Positions 6,525 to 14,352 of a stretch of 15,206 nucleotides of DNA are shown here, in pieces. A program made the position numbers and the translations under genes. Location of the stretch: contig CAZLLR010000018.1 in NCBI GenBank assembly GCA_964560655.1, positions 1 to 15,206 on the forward strand, written 5' to 3'. Position 1 is the first letter of the stretch; the number at the start of each line of letters is the position of its first letter. The DNA comes from GCA-002772825 sp964560655 (GTDB lineage: Bacteria > Patescibacteriota > Minisyncoccia > GCA-002772825). The notes beneath the pieces are model-generated. The model saw only the letters and a program-made list of their open reading frames with translations. It had not been told where the DNA came from and ran no database searches.

Positions 6525-7791
6525 ATTTATTGAGTAGAATTTTTAATTCTACTCTTGTAATCTTCGCGTCGCTCCATTCAAGTTTAGTACCGTCTGGGCC
6601 CATAATATATGGGTCTGTCCCTTTGCCGGTGATTATAACTGTATCTCCTGTCTTAGCTAGAGAAAGTGCTTTTCTTATAGCTTCTCTTCTATCCATGATA
6701 ATGTCACAGACTGGCCTTTTTATACCTCTTGCTACATCTTCTACTATTTTATTAGGGTCTTCATCATATGGATCTTCATTGGTAAGGATGATGTGATTGC
6801 AATAATTATCTGCGATCTGGCCAAGTTTGGGTCTTTTCCATTTATCTCGACCGCCACCTGTTGAACCCAACACGCAAATCTTAGAAGAATTCTGGAAAAC
6901 TTCATAAACTTTTTCCAAAGAATCAGTCGTATGCGCATAATCGACAATAACGGTAAAATCCTGCCCTTCGTCCACTTCTTCCATCCTCCCTGGTGTGCCT
7001 TTGAATTCTTCAATAGCTTTCTTTATAGTCTCCAAGCCGATGCTCTGAGTGATAGCAAAATTAGACGCCGCTAATATATTGTACAGGTTAAAGCCTCCTG
7101 ATAGATGAGTAGAAATCCTCTCTCCTTTAAAAGTAAACTCACTTCCTTTCTTTTTTAAAATAAAAGGCTCTGCATCTTTAATACCATAGCTAATCTTTTC
7201 TGGCACTTTAATATTTAAAAAGTGACTGGCATTTTCGTCATCACTATTAGCTATAATAATCCTCCTCTTCTTCTTAGACGACTCAAGTGCTTTTGCAATC
7301 TTCACTTTTGCGGCACGATACGCTTCAAAAGAACCATGCGACTCTATATGTTCCTTAGCAAGATTTGTAAAGATTAAAGCATCAAGTGATATAAACTTAT
7401 GCCGAAATTGTTTTGCCCCCTCAGAGGTAATTTCAAGTAGTGCATACTGGCATTTTTCTTTTACAGCTCGACGAAGGAACTTCTGAGTGAAGAAGCGTCC
7501 AGGCATAGTCATCTTCATTAGATTATTTTCAGACTTATCTCCAATTTTAAATCTTAAAGTGGAAGAAAGAGCTGTCTTGTATCCGGCTCTTTCTAAGATG
7601 GCACTTGCTATCTCTATAGTACTCGTCTTTCCTTTTGTCCCTGTGACCCCAAGGACAAAAATCTTTCTTGAGGGAAACCTATAAACAAGCACGGACAAAA
7701 AGGCAAAAAGAAAGTGGTAAGTAGGCTGAGCCACTTTGAAAATTTTTGTCGGGATAATCTTTCGCGTAATTCTTAAATATTTTTCTAACAT
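6517..7791 (-). CDS. murE: MurE-type Mur ligase lacking the usual N-terminal domain
   Basis: 424 residues. It has the ATP-binding G51-T-K-G-K-T-S-T58, a MurE-like 'LLEITSEGAKQFRHKF' block, 'IFTNLAKEHIESHGS', the 'YRAAK' lysine that is carbamylated in Mur ligases, 'DYAHTTDSL' and 'STGGGRDKWKRP'. MurE adds the third amino acid to UDP-MurNAc-L-Ala-D-Glu in the cytoplasm. Two features are odd. The P-loop begins near residue 51 instead of about 110, so most of the UDP-binding N-terminal domain is missing and is replaced by a basic/hydrophobic segment (residues 1-45). The DNPR loop typical of meso-diaminopimelate enzymes reads E339-D-P-Y342. The amino acid added cannot be predicted. It follows ruvA by ten bases. 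Stop TAG. A related ligase with a different substrate is possible. Confidence 0.8.
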   Translation of the reverse strand: MLEKYLRITRKIIPTKIFKVAQPTYHFLFAFLSVLVYRFPSRKIFVLGVTGTKGKTSTIEIASAILERAGYKTALSSTLRFKIGDKSENNLMKMTMPGRFFTQKFLRRAVKEKCQYALLEITSEGAKQFRHKFISLDALIFTNLAKEHIESHGSFEAYRAAKVKIAKALESSKKKRRIIIANSDDENASHFLNIKVPEKISYGIKDAEPFILKKKGSEFTFKGERISTHLSGGFNLYNILAASNFAITQSIGLETIKKAIEEFKGTPGRMEEVDEGQDFTVIVDYAHTTDSLEKVYEVFQNSSKICVLGSTGGGRDKWKRPKLGQIADNYCNHIILTNEDPYDEDPNKIVEDVARGIKRPVCDIIMDRREAIRKALSLAKTGDTVIITGKGTDPYIMGPDGTKLEWSDAKITRVELKILLNKST

Positions 7792-7801
7792 AAGATAAAT
7801 T

Positions 7802-8386
7802 TTATTTATTTGAGCCTAAATTTTTTAATACTTCTTTTATTCTATTGTTTGTACCAGAAACGGTATCTGGCACACTCTTCAAGGCTTCACGGGATTCATT
7901 AAGAGAATAACCTAAAGACTGTAGCGCCTCTATGACATCTTGGTCGTCCTTCATCATACCACCCACAGGGGAGTAATCAGACCCACCCAACTTCTCCTTG
8001 AGCTCTAAGACTATTTTATCAGCGATTTTCCTTCCTATACCCGACACTTTGGTAAGATAAGTTGTATCTCCTGAAGCTATCGCCTGACGTAGAGTATCAA
8101 TAGGAGCTACAGAAAGTACTCCAAGTGCTCCCTTGGGACCAATACCAGAAATATTTATAAGCATCTCGAAGAACTTAAGCTCTGAATGACTAGCGAAGCC
8201 ATAAAGCTCCATAATATTCTCCCTTACATGTAAATGAGTCCAGAAAGATAGATTTTCATTATTGTCCTTCGGGAGCCTCCTTAAAGTATCAAGCGTAGTA
8301 TATATATGGTAACCAACTCCATTTACATCCAGTACGGCAAATTTATCGCCCCTTAAGATAATTTTCCCAGTTAGATGATTTATCAT
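7802..8386 (-). CDS. ruvA: Holliday junction branch migration protein RuvA
   Basis: 194 residues with the full RuvA layout. An OB-fold covers about 1-63 (M-I-x-x-L-x-G start, 'VNGVGYHIYTT'). Tandem helix-hairpin-helix motifs follow, with I-S-G-I-G-P-K at about 79-85 and V-S-G-I-G-R-K at 114-120. A C-terminal domain III ('DDQDVIEALQSLGYSLNESREAL', about 147-194) contacts RuvB. RuvA tetramers bind four-way junctions and guide the RuvB motor in recombinational repair. ruvB and ruvC are not in this window. It probably starts a two-gene transcript with the MurE-like ligase ten bases downstream. It is divergent from rpsT, with 137 bp between starts. Stop TAA. Confidence 0.97.
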   Translation of the reverse strand: MINHLTGKIILRGDKFAVLDVNGVGYHIYTTLDTLRRLPKDNNENLSFWTHLHVRENIMELYGFASHSELKFFEMLINISGIGPKGALGVLSVAPIDTLRQAIASGDTTYLTKVSGIGRKIADKIVLELKEKLGGSDYSPVGGMMKDDQDVIEALQSLGYSLNESREALKSVPDTVSGTNNRIKEVLKNLGSNK

Positions 8387-8488
8387 TGATTATATTCTAT
8401 GTTATTTTCCAAAAATAAAAAAGGTATAAAGCCTATTAAATATAGTCTTAATAAGAAATACCGCATATTACCTTTCTTAATTGACGGG

Positions 8489-8516
8489 TTGCATTTTAAA
8501 GCAATGATGCTATACT
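8489..8516 (+). promoter_or_regulatory. Extended -10 promoter of rpsT
   Basis: TATACT (8511-8516) is preceded by TGC, giving the TGn extended -10 form. A weak -35 (TTGCAT, 8489-8494) lies 16 bases upstream. The rpsT ATG follows the -10 box by seven bases, so the mRNA should begin at or beside the start codon. Confidence 0.45.
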
Positions 8517-8523
8517 TGAATTC

Positions 8524-8787
8524 ATGCCAATTACAAAAGGAGCAAAAAAAGCACTTCGTGCCTCAACAAAAAAGAGGTTATTCAATCTTAAAAGAAAGAG
8601 CGAGATGAAGGATACTATAAAAAGTTTCAAAAAACTTGTCCTTGAACAGAAAAAGGATGAGGCTTCTAAGCTCGTACCTATGACTTATAAAGCAATTGAT
8701 AAAGCTGCCAAAAGAGGGGTTATAAAGAAGAACACTGCCTCTAGAAAAAAGGCCGGTATAATAAGACTACTTAAGACAATCGCTTAA
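8524..8787 (+). CDS. rpsT: Small ribosomal subunit protein bS20
   Basis: 87 residues, highly basic and helical. It begins M-P-I-T-K-G-A-K-K-A-L-R-A-S, the standard bS20 start, and continues with a Lys/Arg-rich helix, 'YKAIDKAAKRGVIKKNTASRKKAGI' and a short C-terminal tail. bS20 binds the 16S rRNA 5' domain and helix 44 early in small-subunit assembly. The length agrees with the family. The start is set by the conserved N-terminus and by a promoter seven bases upstream. The last 17 bases overlap the 3' end of the convergent glycosyltransferase gene. Stop TAA. Confidence 0.97.
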   Translation: MPITKGAKKALRASTKKRLFNLKRKSEMKDTIKSFKKLVLEQKKDEASKLVPMTYKAIDKAAKRGVIKKNTASRKKAGIIRLLKTIA

Positions 8788-9931
8788 ATATATCATTCAT
8801 CTTTTCTGACACAATATCCCAACTATAATTTTCAAAAACAATAGATTGCCCATTTTGGGCAATTTTTTGTTTTAATCTTGGGTCGCTTAATAGCCTGTAT
8901 ATACCGCTTGCAATACTTTCTGGGTCTTTAGGGTTACAGAAAAGACCAGTAACACCATCTTTTAGAAAATCCGGGATACCACCAACTGGTGTACCTATGA
9001 CGGGAAGGCCGGCTGCCATTGCCTCTAGAAACGAATTTCCAAGACCTTCAGATAAAGAAGGTCTTATAAAAATATCTGAAGAATATAGATAATCATAAAT
9101 CTTCTCTTGAGGAACAAAGCCAAGAAGAATTATATGTCTTTCTAACTTATACTCCTTTATTAAAGATTCGATTTTTGCCCTCTCTTCACCTTCGCCAAGT
9201 ATAAGCAACTTAATAGTTATATTATATTTATCTATAAAAAGATGTACGGCCTCCACTAAATCCACCACTCCATTCTTAGCTACCAAGCGTGAAGTAGTCA
9301 CTATAACGTTATCGTCTAACTTAAGATTAAAACTTTTTCTTATTTCTCTTTTATTGAAAAGATCTATCTTAATTTTATCTAAGTCAACTCCGTTTGGTAC
9401 TATAGCCACATTGTCAGGAGAATTCCTAATTCCCTCTCCCCATTCTGCCAAAAAAGAACTTATTGCCTGAATAAAATCCGCTTTCTTAAAAATCATCTTA
9501 AATATCGGCGCTATTAAAAACCAAAATATACCAGCTCGCTTCTTTGGGTAATTAAGCTCGTCTCCTTCTTGTAGTGTAAGCAATAACTTAACTTGATTTT
9601 CTTTGTGTCTAAATATTTTAAAAAACAGAGCAGCAAAACCCGCTCGGTTTGCCATAACTGACCAAATGATACTATAGCTTCTTTCTTTATGTAATTTTCT
9701 CGCTTTTAAAAATGCTGTTATAGGGAAGAAGAGCTTACCCCCAGAAACACGATGGACATTTATATTCCCTATTATCTCTTTTCTAGGTAGCCCTTTTTTT
9801 AACGAAAGAGTTATCATGTCAAACTCAAAAGAGGCTGACAGTCTCTTTGCTATCTCTTTGACAGCAATCTCTGCCCCTCCCCACAAGGGAGAGTATGCTA
9901 TGGAAAAAATCAATATTTTAGGTTTTTGCAT
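8771..9931 (-). CDS. Glycosyltransferase family 4 (GT-B fold)
   Basis: With the start at 9931 this is a 386-residue GT-B enzyme. The acceptor-side half begins M-Q-K-P-K-I-L-I-F-S-x-x-Y-x-P with G18-G-A-E21. The donor-side half has 'IVPNGVDLDKI', 'VVEA'-type helices and the E295-x7-E303 motif within 'SLSEGLGNSFLEAMAAGLPVIGT'. GT4 enzymes move a sugar from a nucleotide-sugar to a lipid or glycan, with retention; the sugar and acceptor are unknown, and an envelope glycan is the likely product. A longer frame from 10021 adds 30 residues but overlaps holA and lacks family similarity. The ATG at 9931 aligns with the GT4 N-terminus and has an extended -10 box ten bases upstream. Stop TAA. Confidence 0.9.
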   Translation of the reverse strand: MQKPKILIFSIAYSPLWGGAEIAVKEIAKRLSASFEFDMITLSLKKGLPRKEIIGNINVHRVSGGKLFFPITAFLKARKLHKERSYSIIWSVMANRAGFAALFFKIFRHKENQVKLLLTLQEGDELNYPKKRAGIFWFLIAPIFKMIFKKADFIQAISSFLAEWGEGIRNSPDNVAIVPNGVDLDKIKIDLFNKREIRKSFNLKLDDNVIVTTSRLVAKNGVVDLVEAVHLFIDKYNITIKLLILGEGEERAKIESLIKEYKLERHIILLGFVPQEKIYDYLYSSDIFIRPSLSEGLGNSFLEAMAAGLPVIGTPVGGIPDFLKDGVTGLFCNPKDPESIASGIYRLLSDPRLKQKIAQNGQSIVFENYSWDIVSEKMNDIFKRLS

Positions 9932-9941
9932 TATATTAAAT

Positions 9942-9950
9942 ATTATATCA
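9942..9950 (-). promoter_or_regulatory. Extended -10 promoter of the GT4 gene
   Basis: On the minus strand TGATATAAT is a TGn extended -10 with a perfect TATAAT. It lies in the 52-bp gap after holA and ends ten bases before the ATG at 9931. No good -35 is seen. It would give the glycosyltransferase its own nearly leaderless transcript in addition to any readthrough from tsaE-polA-holA. Confidence 0.4.
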
Positions 9951-9983
9951 AGCCTAACTAAACTTTTACGCCATATTAAAAGG

Positions 9984-10904
9984 CTAATACGAAAGTAGAA
10001 ACTTTTCAATACTTGTATCAAAATCTGATCTCCCTGTCCTTATCCTATAAAAAATATCAATAAGGTCTAAATACAAAGTGTTAAGCTTATCTATATCAAA
10101 ATTTTTCGCAAAGTTCAAACAATTTTTTACTACAAACGGATTAAGTCCGCTCTCTTTTGTGACCTCTTCCTTATTCTTTCTTAATTCCTCAGACATTCTC
10201 TTTACTAAAAGGATATTTTTTACTTGCCAAGTAAGCTTCCAGAATACTTCTTCAACTGGAAGCCCTGAAAGAAGCGCTTTATGATACAAAACCCATGCCC
10301 CTCTCTTATTTTTTTCTCCGAAAGCATCTGTAAGATGAAAAATATTTATATTATCTATTTTGGAAAATCTTCCACTTAAATGCCCTACATCCAATTTGTC
10401 CTCTAAGAAAATTTTTTCAACTTCACTTTTTATACCCCATAAATCGGCGCCGTACTTCTCAATAATCTCGTTCTCTACTACAAAATCAATTTTTATCCCT
10501 TTCTCTTTTAGTTTTTCTCTTAAAAAGTCCTGCACTTTTGGCCTCTCAAGAATTTTAAATTCTTGAGCCTTATTTATATAATTAGAAATCTCATCTAGTA
10601 CGGGCTTCTTCATCTCCTCTTCCCAGAAAATAAAAATGTTAGGCGATTCTGATATTTCTTTTATCTTTTTTATTATAAAGTCCCTAGCTAAAAGATTTTC
10701 AAAGACCCGACTCAAGACAGCTACATTTTTCTTCTCAAAGAGCGATTGTGACCTTATGAGCTCTTCCACAAAGGCAGTAGAAAAATTATCTTCTTCAATA
10801 TTAAAAAAAGAAAAGTTAGAGCCTTTACCTTTAAGACTACTAACTTCTTTAGTAAGCTTATGCTTACTTCTATAAGTATCCTTGCCGTGAAATAAATAAA
10901 TCAT
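9984..10904 (-). CDS. holA: DNA polymerase III delta subunit (clamp loader)
   Basis: 306 residues, close to the family length. The start 'MIYLFHGKDTYRS' is the typical HolA opening strand and loop. The central 'NIFHLTDAFGEK' and 'GLPVEEVFWKLTWQVKNILLVKRM' are the usual delta collar-side motifs, as is the late 'DLIDIFYRIRTG'. Delta is the wrench of the clamp loader that opens the beta sliding clamp for loading onto primed DNA. Sequence conservation in this family is low, so the call rests on these motifs and on position. It starts three bases after the polA stop, so the two are almost certainly co-transcribed. Stop TAG. Confidence 0.92.
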   Translation of the reverse strand: MIYLFHGKDTYRSKHKLTKEVSSLKGKGSNFSFFNIEEDNFSTAFVEELIRSQSLFEKKNVAVLSRVFENLLARDFIIKKIKEISESPNIFIFWEEEMKKPVLDEISNYINKAQEFKILERPKVQDFLREKLKEKGIKIDFVVENEIIEKYGADLWGIKSEVEKIFLEDKLDVGHLSGRFSKIDNINIFHLTDAFGEKNKRGAWVLYHKALLSGLPVEEVFWKLTWQVKNILLVKRMSEELRKNKEEVTKESGLNPFVVKNCLNFAKNFDIDKLNTLYLDLIDIFYRIRTGRSDFDTSIEKFLLSY

Positions 10905-10907
10905 ATA

Positions 10908-13229
10908 TTACTCTACCTTACTCATATCGTCCCAATTATCACCCTTTTTAATATCTACTAAAATAGAAATTCCTTTTGACCTCTCTACTATTACATTCTC
11001 CATCTCCCTCTTTATTATATCTATTGCCTCTGAGATGGCATCCTTCTCTATTTCAAAAACAAGTTCGTCATGGATTTGTAGAACCAAACGAGACTTCTCT
11101 AATAAACCTTTCTCTTTAAGTGCCTCTCTCACCTTAACCATCGCCATCTTTATAATGTCCGCCGCTGTACCTTGGAGAGGATGATTAGCGGCCTGACGCT
11201 CTGCCTCTTTTTGTATAAAAGGAATCCTCGAGCTTATTTCTGGAAAGTATCTCTTTCTTCCAAATAATGTCTCTGTAAATCCTTTCTTATAAGCCAGCTC
11301 TTTCTGCTCTTTCAAATACTCTGCTACTCGAGGAAAACTTTCAAAATATTTATCATAAAACTCTTGGGCTTCAGCCCTCGGGCAACCCAGATTGACTCTA
11401 AGGGCATTGATCCCCATACCATATATAATCCCGAAATTTATAACTTTAGCTTTCCTCCTCATCTCACGGTCAACGTCTTTAGCCTCTACTTTAAACACAT
11501 GCGCTGCCACAGAAGAGTGGATATCTCCGCCGTCTTTAAAAACATCCATCAGTGCTTTATCCTCACTTAAGATGGCAAGCACCCTAAGCTCTATCTGAGA
11601 ATAGTCAAAAGCGGCAAACTTTGAGCCCTTTGGGGCAATAAAAGCCTTCCTTATATTTCTACCTAATTCACTCTTCACAGGAATATTTTGCAAATTTGGA
11701 TCGCTTGAAGCAAAGCGCCCCGTCGCTGTGCCCAACTGGTCAAACTTAGCATGAAGGCGTCCGTCATCACCGACAAGCTTTGGTAGAGCATCAACATAAG
11801 TAGTAAGAAGCTTTCTAATTTCTCTATAAGAAATAATTTCTTCTATTATTGGAAAATCTCCCCTAAGCTTCTCCAACTCAGAAGCCTTAGTGGAGAGTAC
11901 TCCACCGGGAGTCTTCTTTATTCTTTTCGTGCTAATACCAAGAGTAACAAATAAGGCCTCAGAAAGTTGTTTAGGCGAATCTATGTTAAACTCCTTCCCT
12001 ACTAGCTTCCATATCTTACCCTCCATCTTCTTTTCTTTTCTATGGTATTCAACTGAAAGTTTTTTTAATAAATCTACATCGAGGAGCACTCCATTTTTTT
12101 CCATCTCAAGTACAACAGGCACGAGTTTACGCTCTGTATCATAAACGTATTTTGAGAAAACTTTTCCTTTATGCATCTCTTCAATCTTTTCTAAAATATC
12201 ACTATCCGTTGAAATATTTTTTTTATTCGTTTTATCCGCTACAACGTTATCTACCTTATCTTTTTTATTATTATCTACAACACCATTAAGTCTAGTCATC
12301 AAGCTGTTAAAACCAAGCTTGGAAAAAATATCTTCCACTTCTTTTTTTCTTTCTTTGTCTAAAGAGATATCGATAAACTTTGAATCTGCTAAAGAGAATT
12401 TTATGGGTGCATCTCTTCTTATTGTCGCAAGCTCTTTAGAGAAAAGAGCGTCTTCTTCATACTCTTTCAATAAATTTATTATTCTTGGTTTGAAGCCGGC
12501 ATCAAGAAAAGTTTGTTCTCCTTGTTTTTTATTTTTCACCCCGCCTGACGGGGCAAGTTTTTTATAAATATTTTCAATGGTACCAAAATTCTCTATCAAG
12601 GCTGTCGCTGTCTTGGCGCCAATACCTGGTACTCCTATTATATTATCCGAAGGATCTCCAGAGAGTCCTTTAAAGTCCGTTAAAAAAGCCGGCGAGAAGC
12701 CAAATCGTCCCTCAACCGCTTTCTGGTCATAGATCATTGTATCGTTTATCCCTTTCTTAAGAGTGTATACCACCACATCACCATCTCTCACCAACTGCAT
12801 CGTGTCCATGTCGCCTGAAGCAACAATCACCTTTAGGTCTTTTTTATCTTTTACCTTTTCGACAATTGTCCCTAAAATATCATCTGCTTCAAAGCCGGGC
12901 TTATCATAGACAGGCACATCAAAGGCTTTCATCAGGTCACGAGACCTATCTATCTGTGAAGCAAGGTCACTATCCATCTTTGGCCTCTTACCTTTATATT
13001 CATCATAAGCAATATGACGAAAAGTAGGCTCCGGTAGATCATAGCAAGCTGCCAAGTAATCAGGATTTAGCTCACGAATAACTTTTATAAGGAAAGCTGC
13101 TACTCCATACAAGGCTCCAGTCGGCTCGCCTGTCACCTGAGACTTAAAATCAGGTAGGGCATGATACGCCCGATGCAAAATAGCATGAGCGTCAAGTAGT
13201 ACTAAAATTTTTTTATCTTTATTTTTCAT
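10908..13229 (-). CDS. polA: DNA polymerase I lacking the 3'-5' exonuclease domain
   Basis: 773 residues. The 5'-3' nuclease domain covers about 1-300, with D13 in 'LVLLDAHAILHRA', 'YKGKRP', 'FEADDILGT', 'SGDMDTMQL' and a helix-hairpin-helix 'GVPGIGAKTA'. The polymerase domain runs from about 360. Motif A is FAAFD542YSQIELR, motif B is the R-x3-K-x6-Y-G block 'RRKAKVINFGIIYGMG' and motif C is QIHD721ELVFE. D542 and D721 are the expected metal-binding aspartates. Only a Lys/Asp/Asn-rich linker of about 50 residues (313-360) lies where proofreading PolA enzymes have their exonuclease domain, so proofreading is absent. A palindromic insert encodes A226-P-S-G-G-V231. It overlaps tsaE by 11 bases and is followed three bases later by holA. 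Role: Okazaki fragment maturation and repair synthesis. Confidence 0.97.
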   Translation of the reverse strand: MKNKDKKILVLLDAHAILHRAYHALPDFKSQVTGEPTGALYGVAAFLIKVIRELNPDYLAACYDLPEPTFRHIAYDEYKGKRPKMDSDLASQIDRSRDLMKAFDVPVYDKPGFEADDILGTIVEKVKDKKDLKVIVASGDMDTMQLVRDGDVVVYTLKKGINDTMIYDQKAVEGRFGFSPAFLTDFKGLSGDPSDNIIGVPGIGAKTATALIENFGTIENIYKKLAPSGGVKNKKQGEQTFLDAGFKPRIINLLKEYEEDALFSKELATIRRDAPIKFSLADSKFIDISLDKERKKEVEDIFSKLGFNSLMTRLNGVVDNNKKDKVDNVVADKTNKKNISTDSDILEKIEEMHKGKVFSKYVYDTERKLVPVVLEMEKNGVLLDVDLLKKLSVEYHRKEKKMEGKIWKLVGKEFNIDSPKQLSEALFVTLGISTKRIKKTPGGVLSTKASELEKLRGDFPIIEEIISYREIRKLLTTYVDALPKLVGDDGRLHAKFDQLGTATGRFASSDPNLQNIPVKSELGRNIRKAFIAPKGSKFAAFDYSQIELRVLAILSEDKALMDVFKDGGDIHSSVAAHVFKVEAKDVDREMRRKAKVINFGIIYGMGINALRVNLGCPRAEAQEFYDKYFESFPRVAEYLKEQKELAYKKGFTETLFGRKRYFPEISSRIPFIQKEAERQAANHPLQGTAADIIKMAMVKVREALKEKGLLEKSRLVLQIHDELVFEIEKDAISEAIDIIKREMENVIVERSKGISILVDIKKGDNWDDMSKVE
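12537..12553 (-). repeat. GC-rich palindromic insert inside polA
   Basis: On the plus strand ccccg (12539-12543), loop cctga and cgggg (12549-12553) form a perfect hairpin. It encodes P227-S-G-G-V231, between 'FGTIENIYKKL' and 'KPRIINLLKEYEEDALFSKELATI', where most PolA proteins have a short connection. It equals the mutM insert minus nine bases and is in the same reading frame. Confidence 0.6.
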
Positions 13230-13689
13230 TTTTATTTTTTTCTATAATAGAAATTTTTCTCTTGTCATTACCTAAATGTTCTATCTTTATCTTTATACTG
13301 TCCTTCGGTAAAATCTTTTCTATGTTAAGAGCCCATTCTACTAAAATTATATTTTTAGGATTTTCTATTATTTCATCCCATCCAAGACTCTCAAGTTCCT
13401 TCGGGTCGCTTAGCCTGTATGCATCTATGTGTATAAGGTGACTAAAGTTTCCTTGATCTTTTAGTCTATAGATCTTTTCAATAACAAAAGTTGGGCTTAA
13501 TACATTTTCCTTCACTTCGAGAGCCTTGGCAAAGGCTTGGATAAAAGTGGTCTTACCTGTGCCTAGGTTCCCCACAAGACCTATCACCTTTGCACTCTTT
13601 CCCTCTTCTTTTATAGTCTTTTTTGCAAGGGCTATAGCCAAGTCTTGAGTCTCTTTAGCGTTATTTGTTGTCCTTTCCATTTTATACAT
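13219..13689 (-). CDS. tsaE: tRNA t6A biosynthesis ATPase TsaE
   Basis: 156 residues, family length. The Walker A motif is G40-N-L-G-T-G-K-T-T48. It is followed by 'LSPTFVIEKIY', the 'HIDAYRL' block and 'IILVEWALNIEKILP', all standard for TsaE (YjeE). It works with TsaB, TsaC and TsaD to form N6-threonylcarbamoyladenosine at position 37 of ANN-decoding tRNAs; its ATP hydrolysis recycles the TsaBD complex. The partners are not in this window. Start at 13689 (M-Y-K-M-E-R) is used; M4 at 13680 is a plausible alternative. It is first in the leftward block and overlaps polA by 11 bases. Divergent from the 187-residue protein. Stop TAA. Confidence 0.96.
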   Translation of the reverse strand: MYKMERTTNNAKETQDLAIALAKKTIKEEGKSAKVIGLVGNLGTGKTTFIQAFAKALEVKENVLSPTFVIEKIYRLKDQGNFSHLIHIDAYRLSDPKELESLGWDEIIENPKNIILVEWALNIEKILPKDSIKIKIEHLGNDKRKISIIEKNKNEK

Positions 13690-13784
13690 TTTAACATTTT
13701 AGATAGAAAAAATCTTGCCGATTAACACTCCTATTAGACGATGTCAATATTGTTCATATCTTACCAAAATGATAATACTAAAGG

Positions 13785-14348
13785 ATGAAAAGAAGTGATG
13801 AAAATAAATTAACTATTAAAATTCCTAAGAAATTACATAAAATATCAGAAGTCTCTTATGACGAGGATGTTGATAATTTTTCCATAACGATAACCTCTAA
13901 AGAAAATAAACTCAACTCAAATGACTTGATTTTTGATGAGCCTATTGTTTCCTCTACTAAAAAAAGAGGTAATCAATTTGCTCAAATCTTAGGTAGGGCG
14001 CTTGCAAGGACAAGAGAGAACAAATTATTTCTAAGCTCTTGGTCTTTTATTTCTCTTGATGATATAAAAAAGACGAAAGCGGGAGCAATTTCACCTTCTT
14101 TCTTCAGTAATATATTAGAAGAGATTATTAAAAATATCTCTCCCCAACCTCTTGCTATAATCTTCTGGCAAGACAAGAAAGGGGTTTGGTCTATTATAAA
14201 GCCCAATAGCCGTGATGATATCTTTAGACAAATAAAGAAAACTTCAAACTTTTCCTCAGGTAGTAATTACTTACTCGCCGGACCTTATACAAACTTCTCA
14301 GAAGCAGAGATGGAGATAAGAAAAGTTATAAAGAAAGTAATTCAATAA
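13785..14348 (+). CDS. Hypothetical protein, 187 residues, possible DHHA1-like C-terminus
   Basis: I do not recognise this protein. It is soluble, with no signal peptide or membrane segment. The N-terminal 65 residues are charged and beta-like ('KLTIKIPKKLHKISEVSYDEDVDNF' region). The middle is amphipathic-helical ('FAQILGRALARTRENK', 'SFFSNILEEIIKN'). The C-terminal part reads like the end of a DHHA1 domain: 'LAIIFWQDKKGVWSIIKPNSRDDIF', then 'FSSGSNYLLAGPYTNFSEAE' where DHHA1 has a G-G-H-x-x-A-A-G motif. The key histidine is absent, so any relation is remote. The ATG has AAAGG directly before it, too close for a normal Shine-Dalgarno spacing. A weak TTGTTC (13750) and GATAAT (13771) precede it. 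Palindrome copy 2 begins five bases after the stop. Confidence 0.7.
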   Translation: MKRSDENKLTIKIPKKLHKISEVSYDEDVDNFSITITSKENKLNSNDLIFDEPIVSSTKKRGNQFAQILGRALARTRENKLFLSSWSFISLDDIKKTKAGAISPSFFSNILEEIIKNISPQPLAIIFWQDKKGVWSIIKPNSRDDIFRQIKKTSNFSSGSNYLLAGPYTNFSEAEMEIRKVIKKVIQ

Positions 14349-14352
14349 ACCC

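Noticed and set aside
8399..8608. 69-residue plus-strand frame upstream of and overlapping rpsT
   Set aside because: It runs out of frame through the conserved bS20 start and contains the rpsT promoter.
9932..10021. Longer start (10021) for the glycosyltransferase
   Set aside because: The extra 30 residues overlap holA, are basic and hydrophobic and unlike GT4 proteins. The ATG at 9931 matches the family N-terminus and has a -10 box just upstream.
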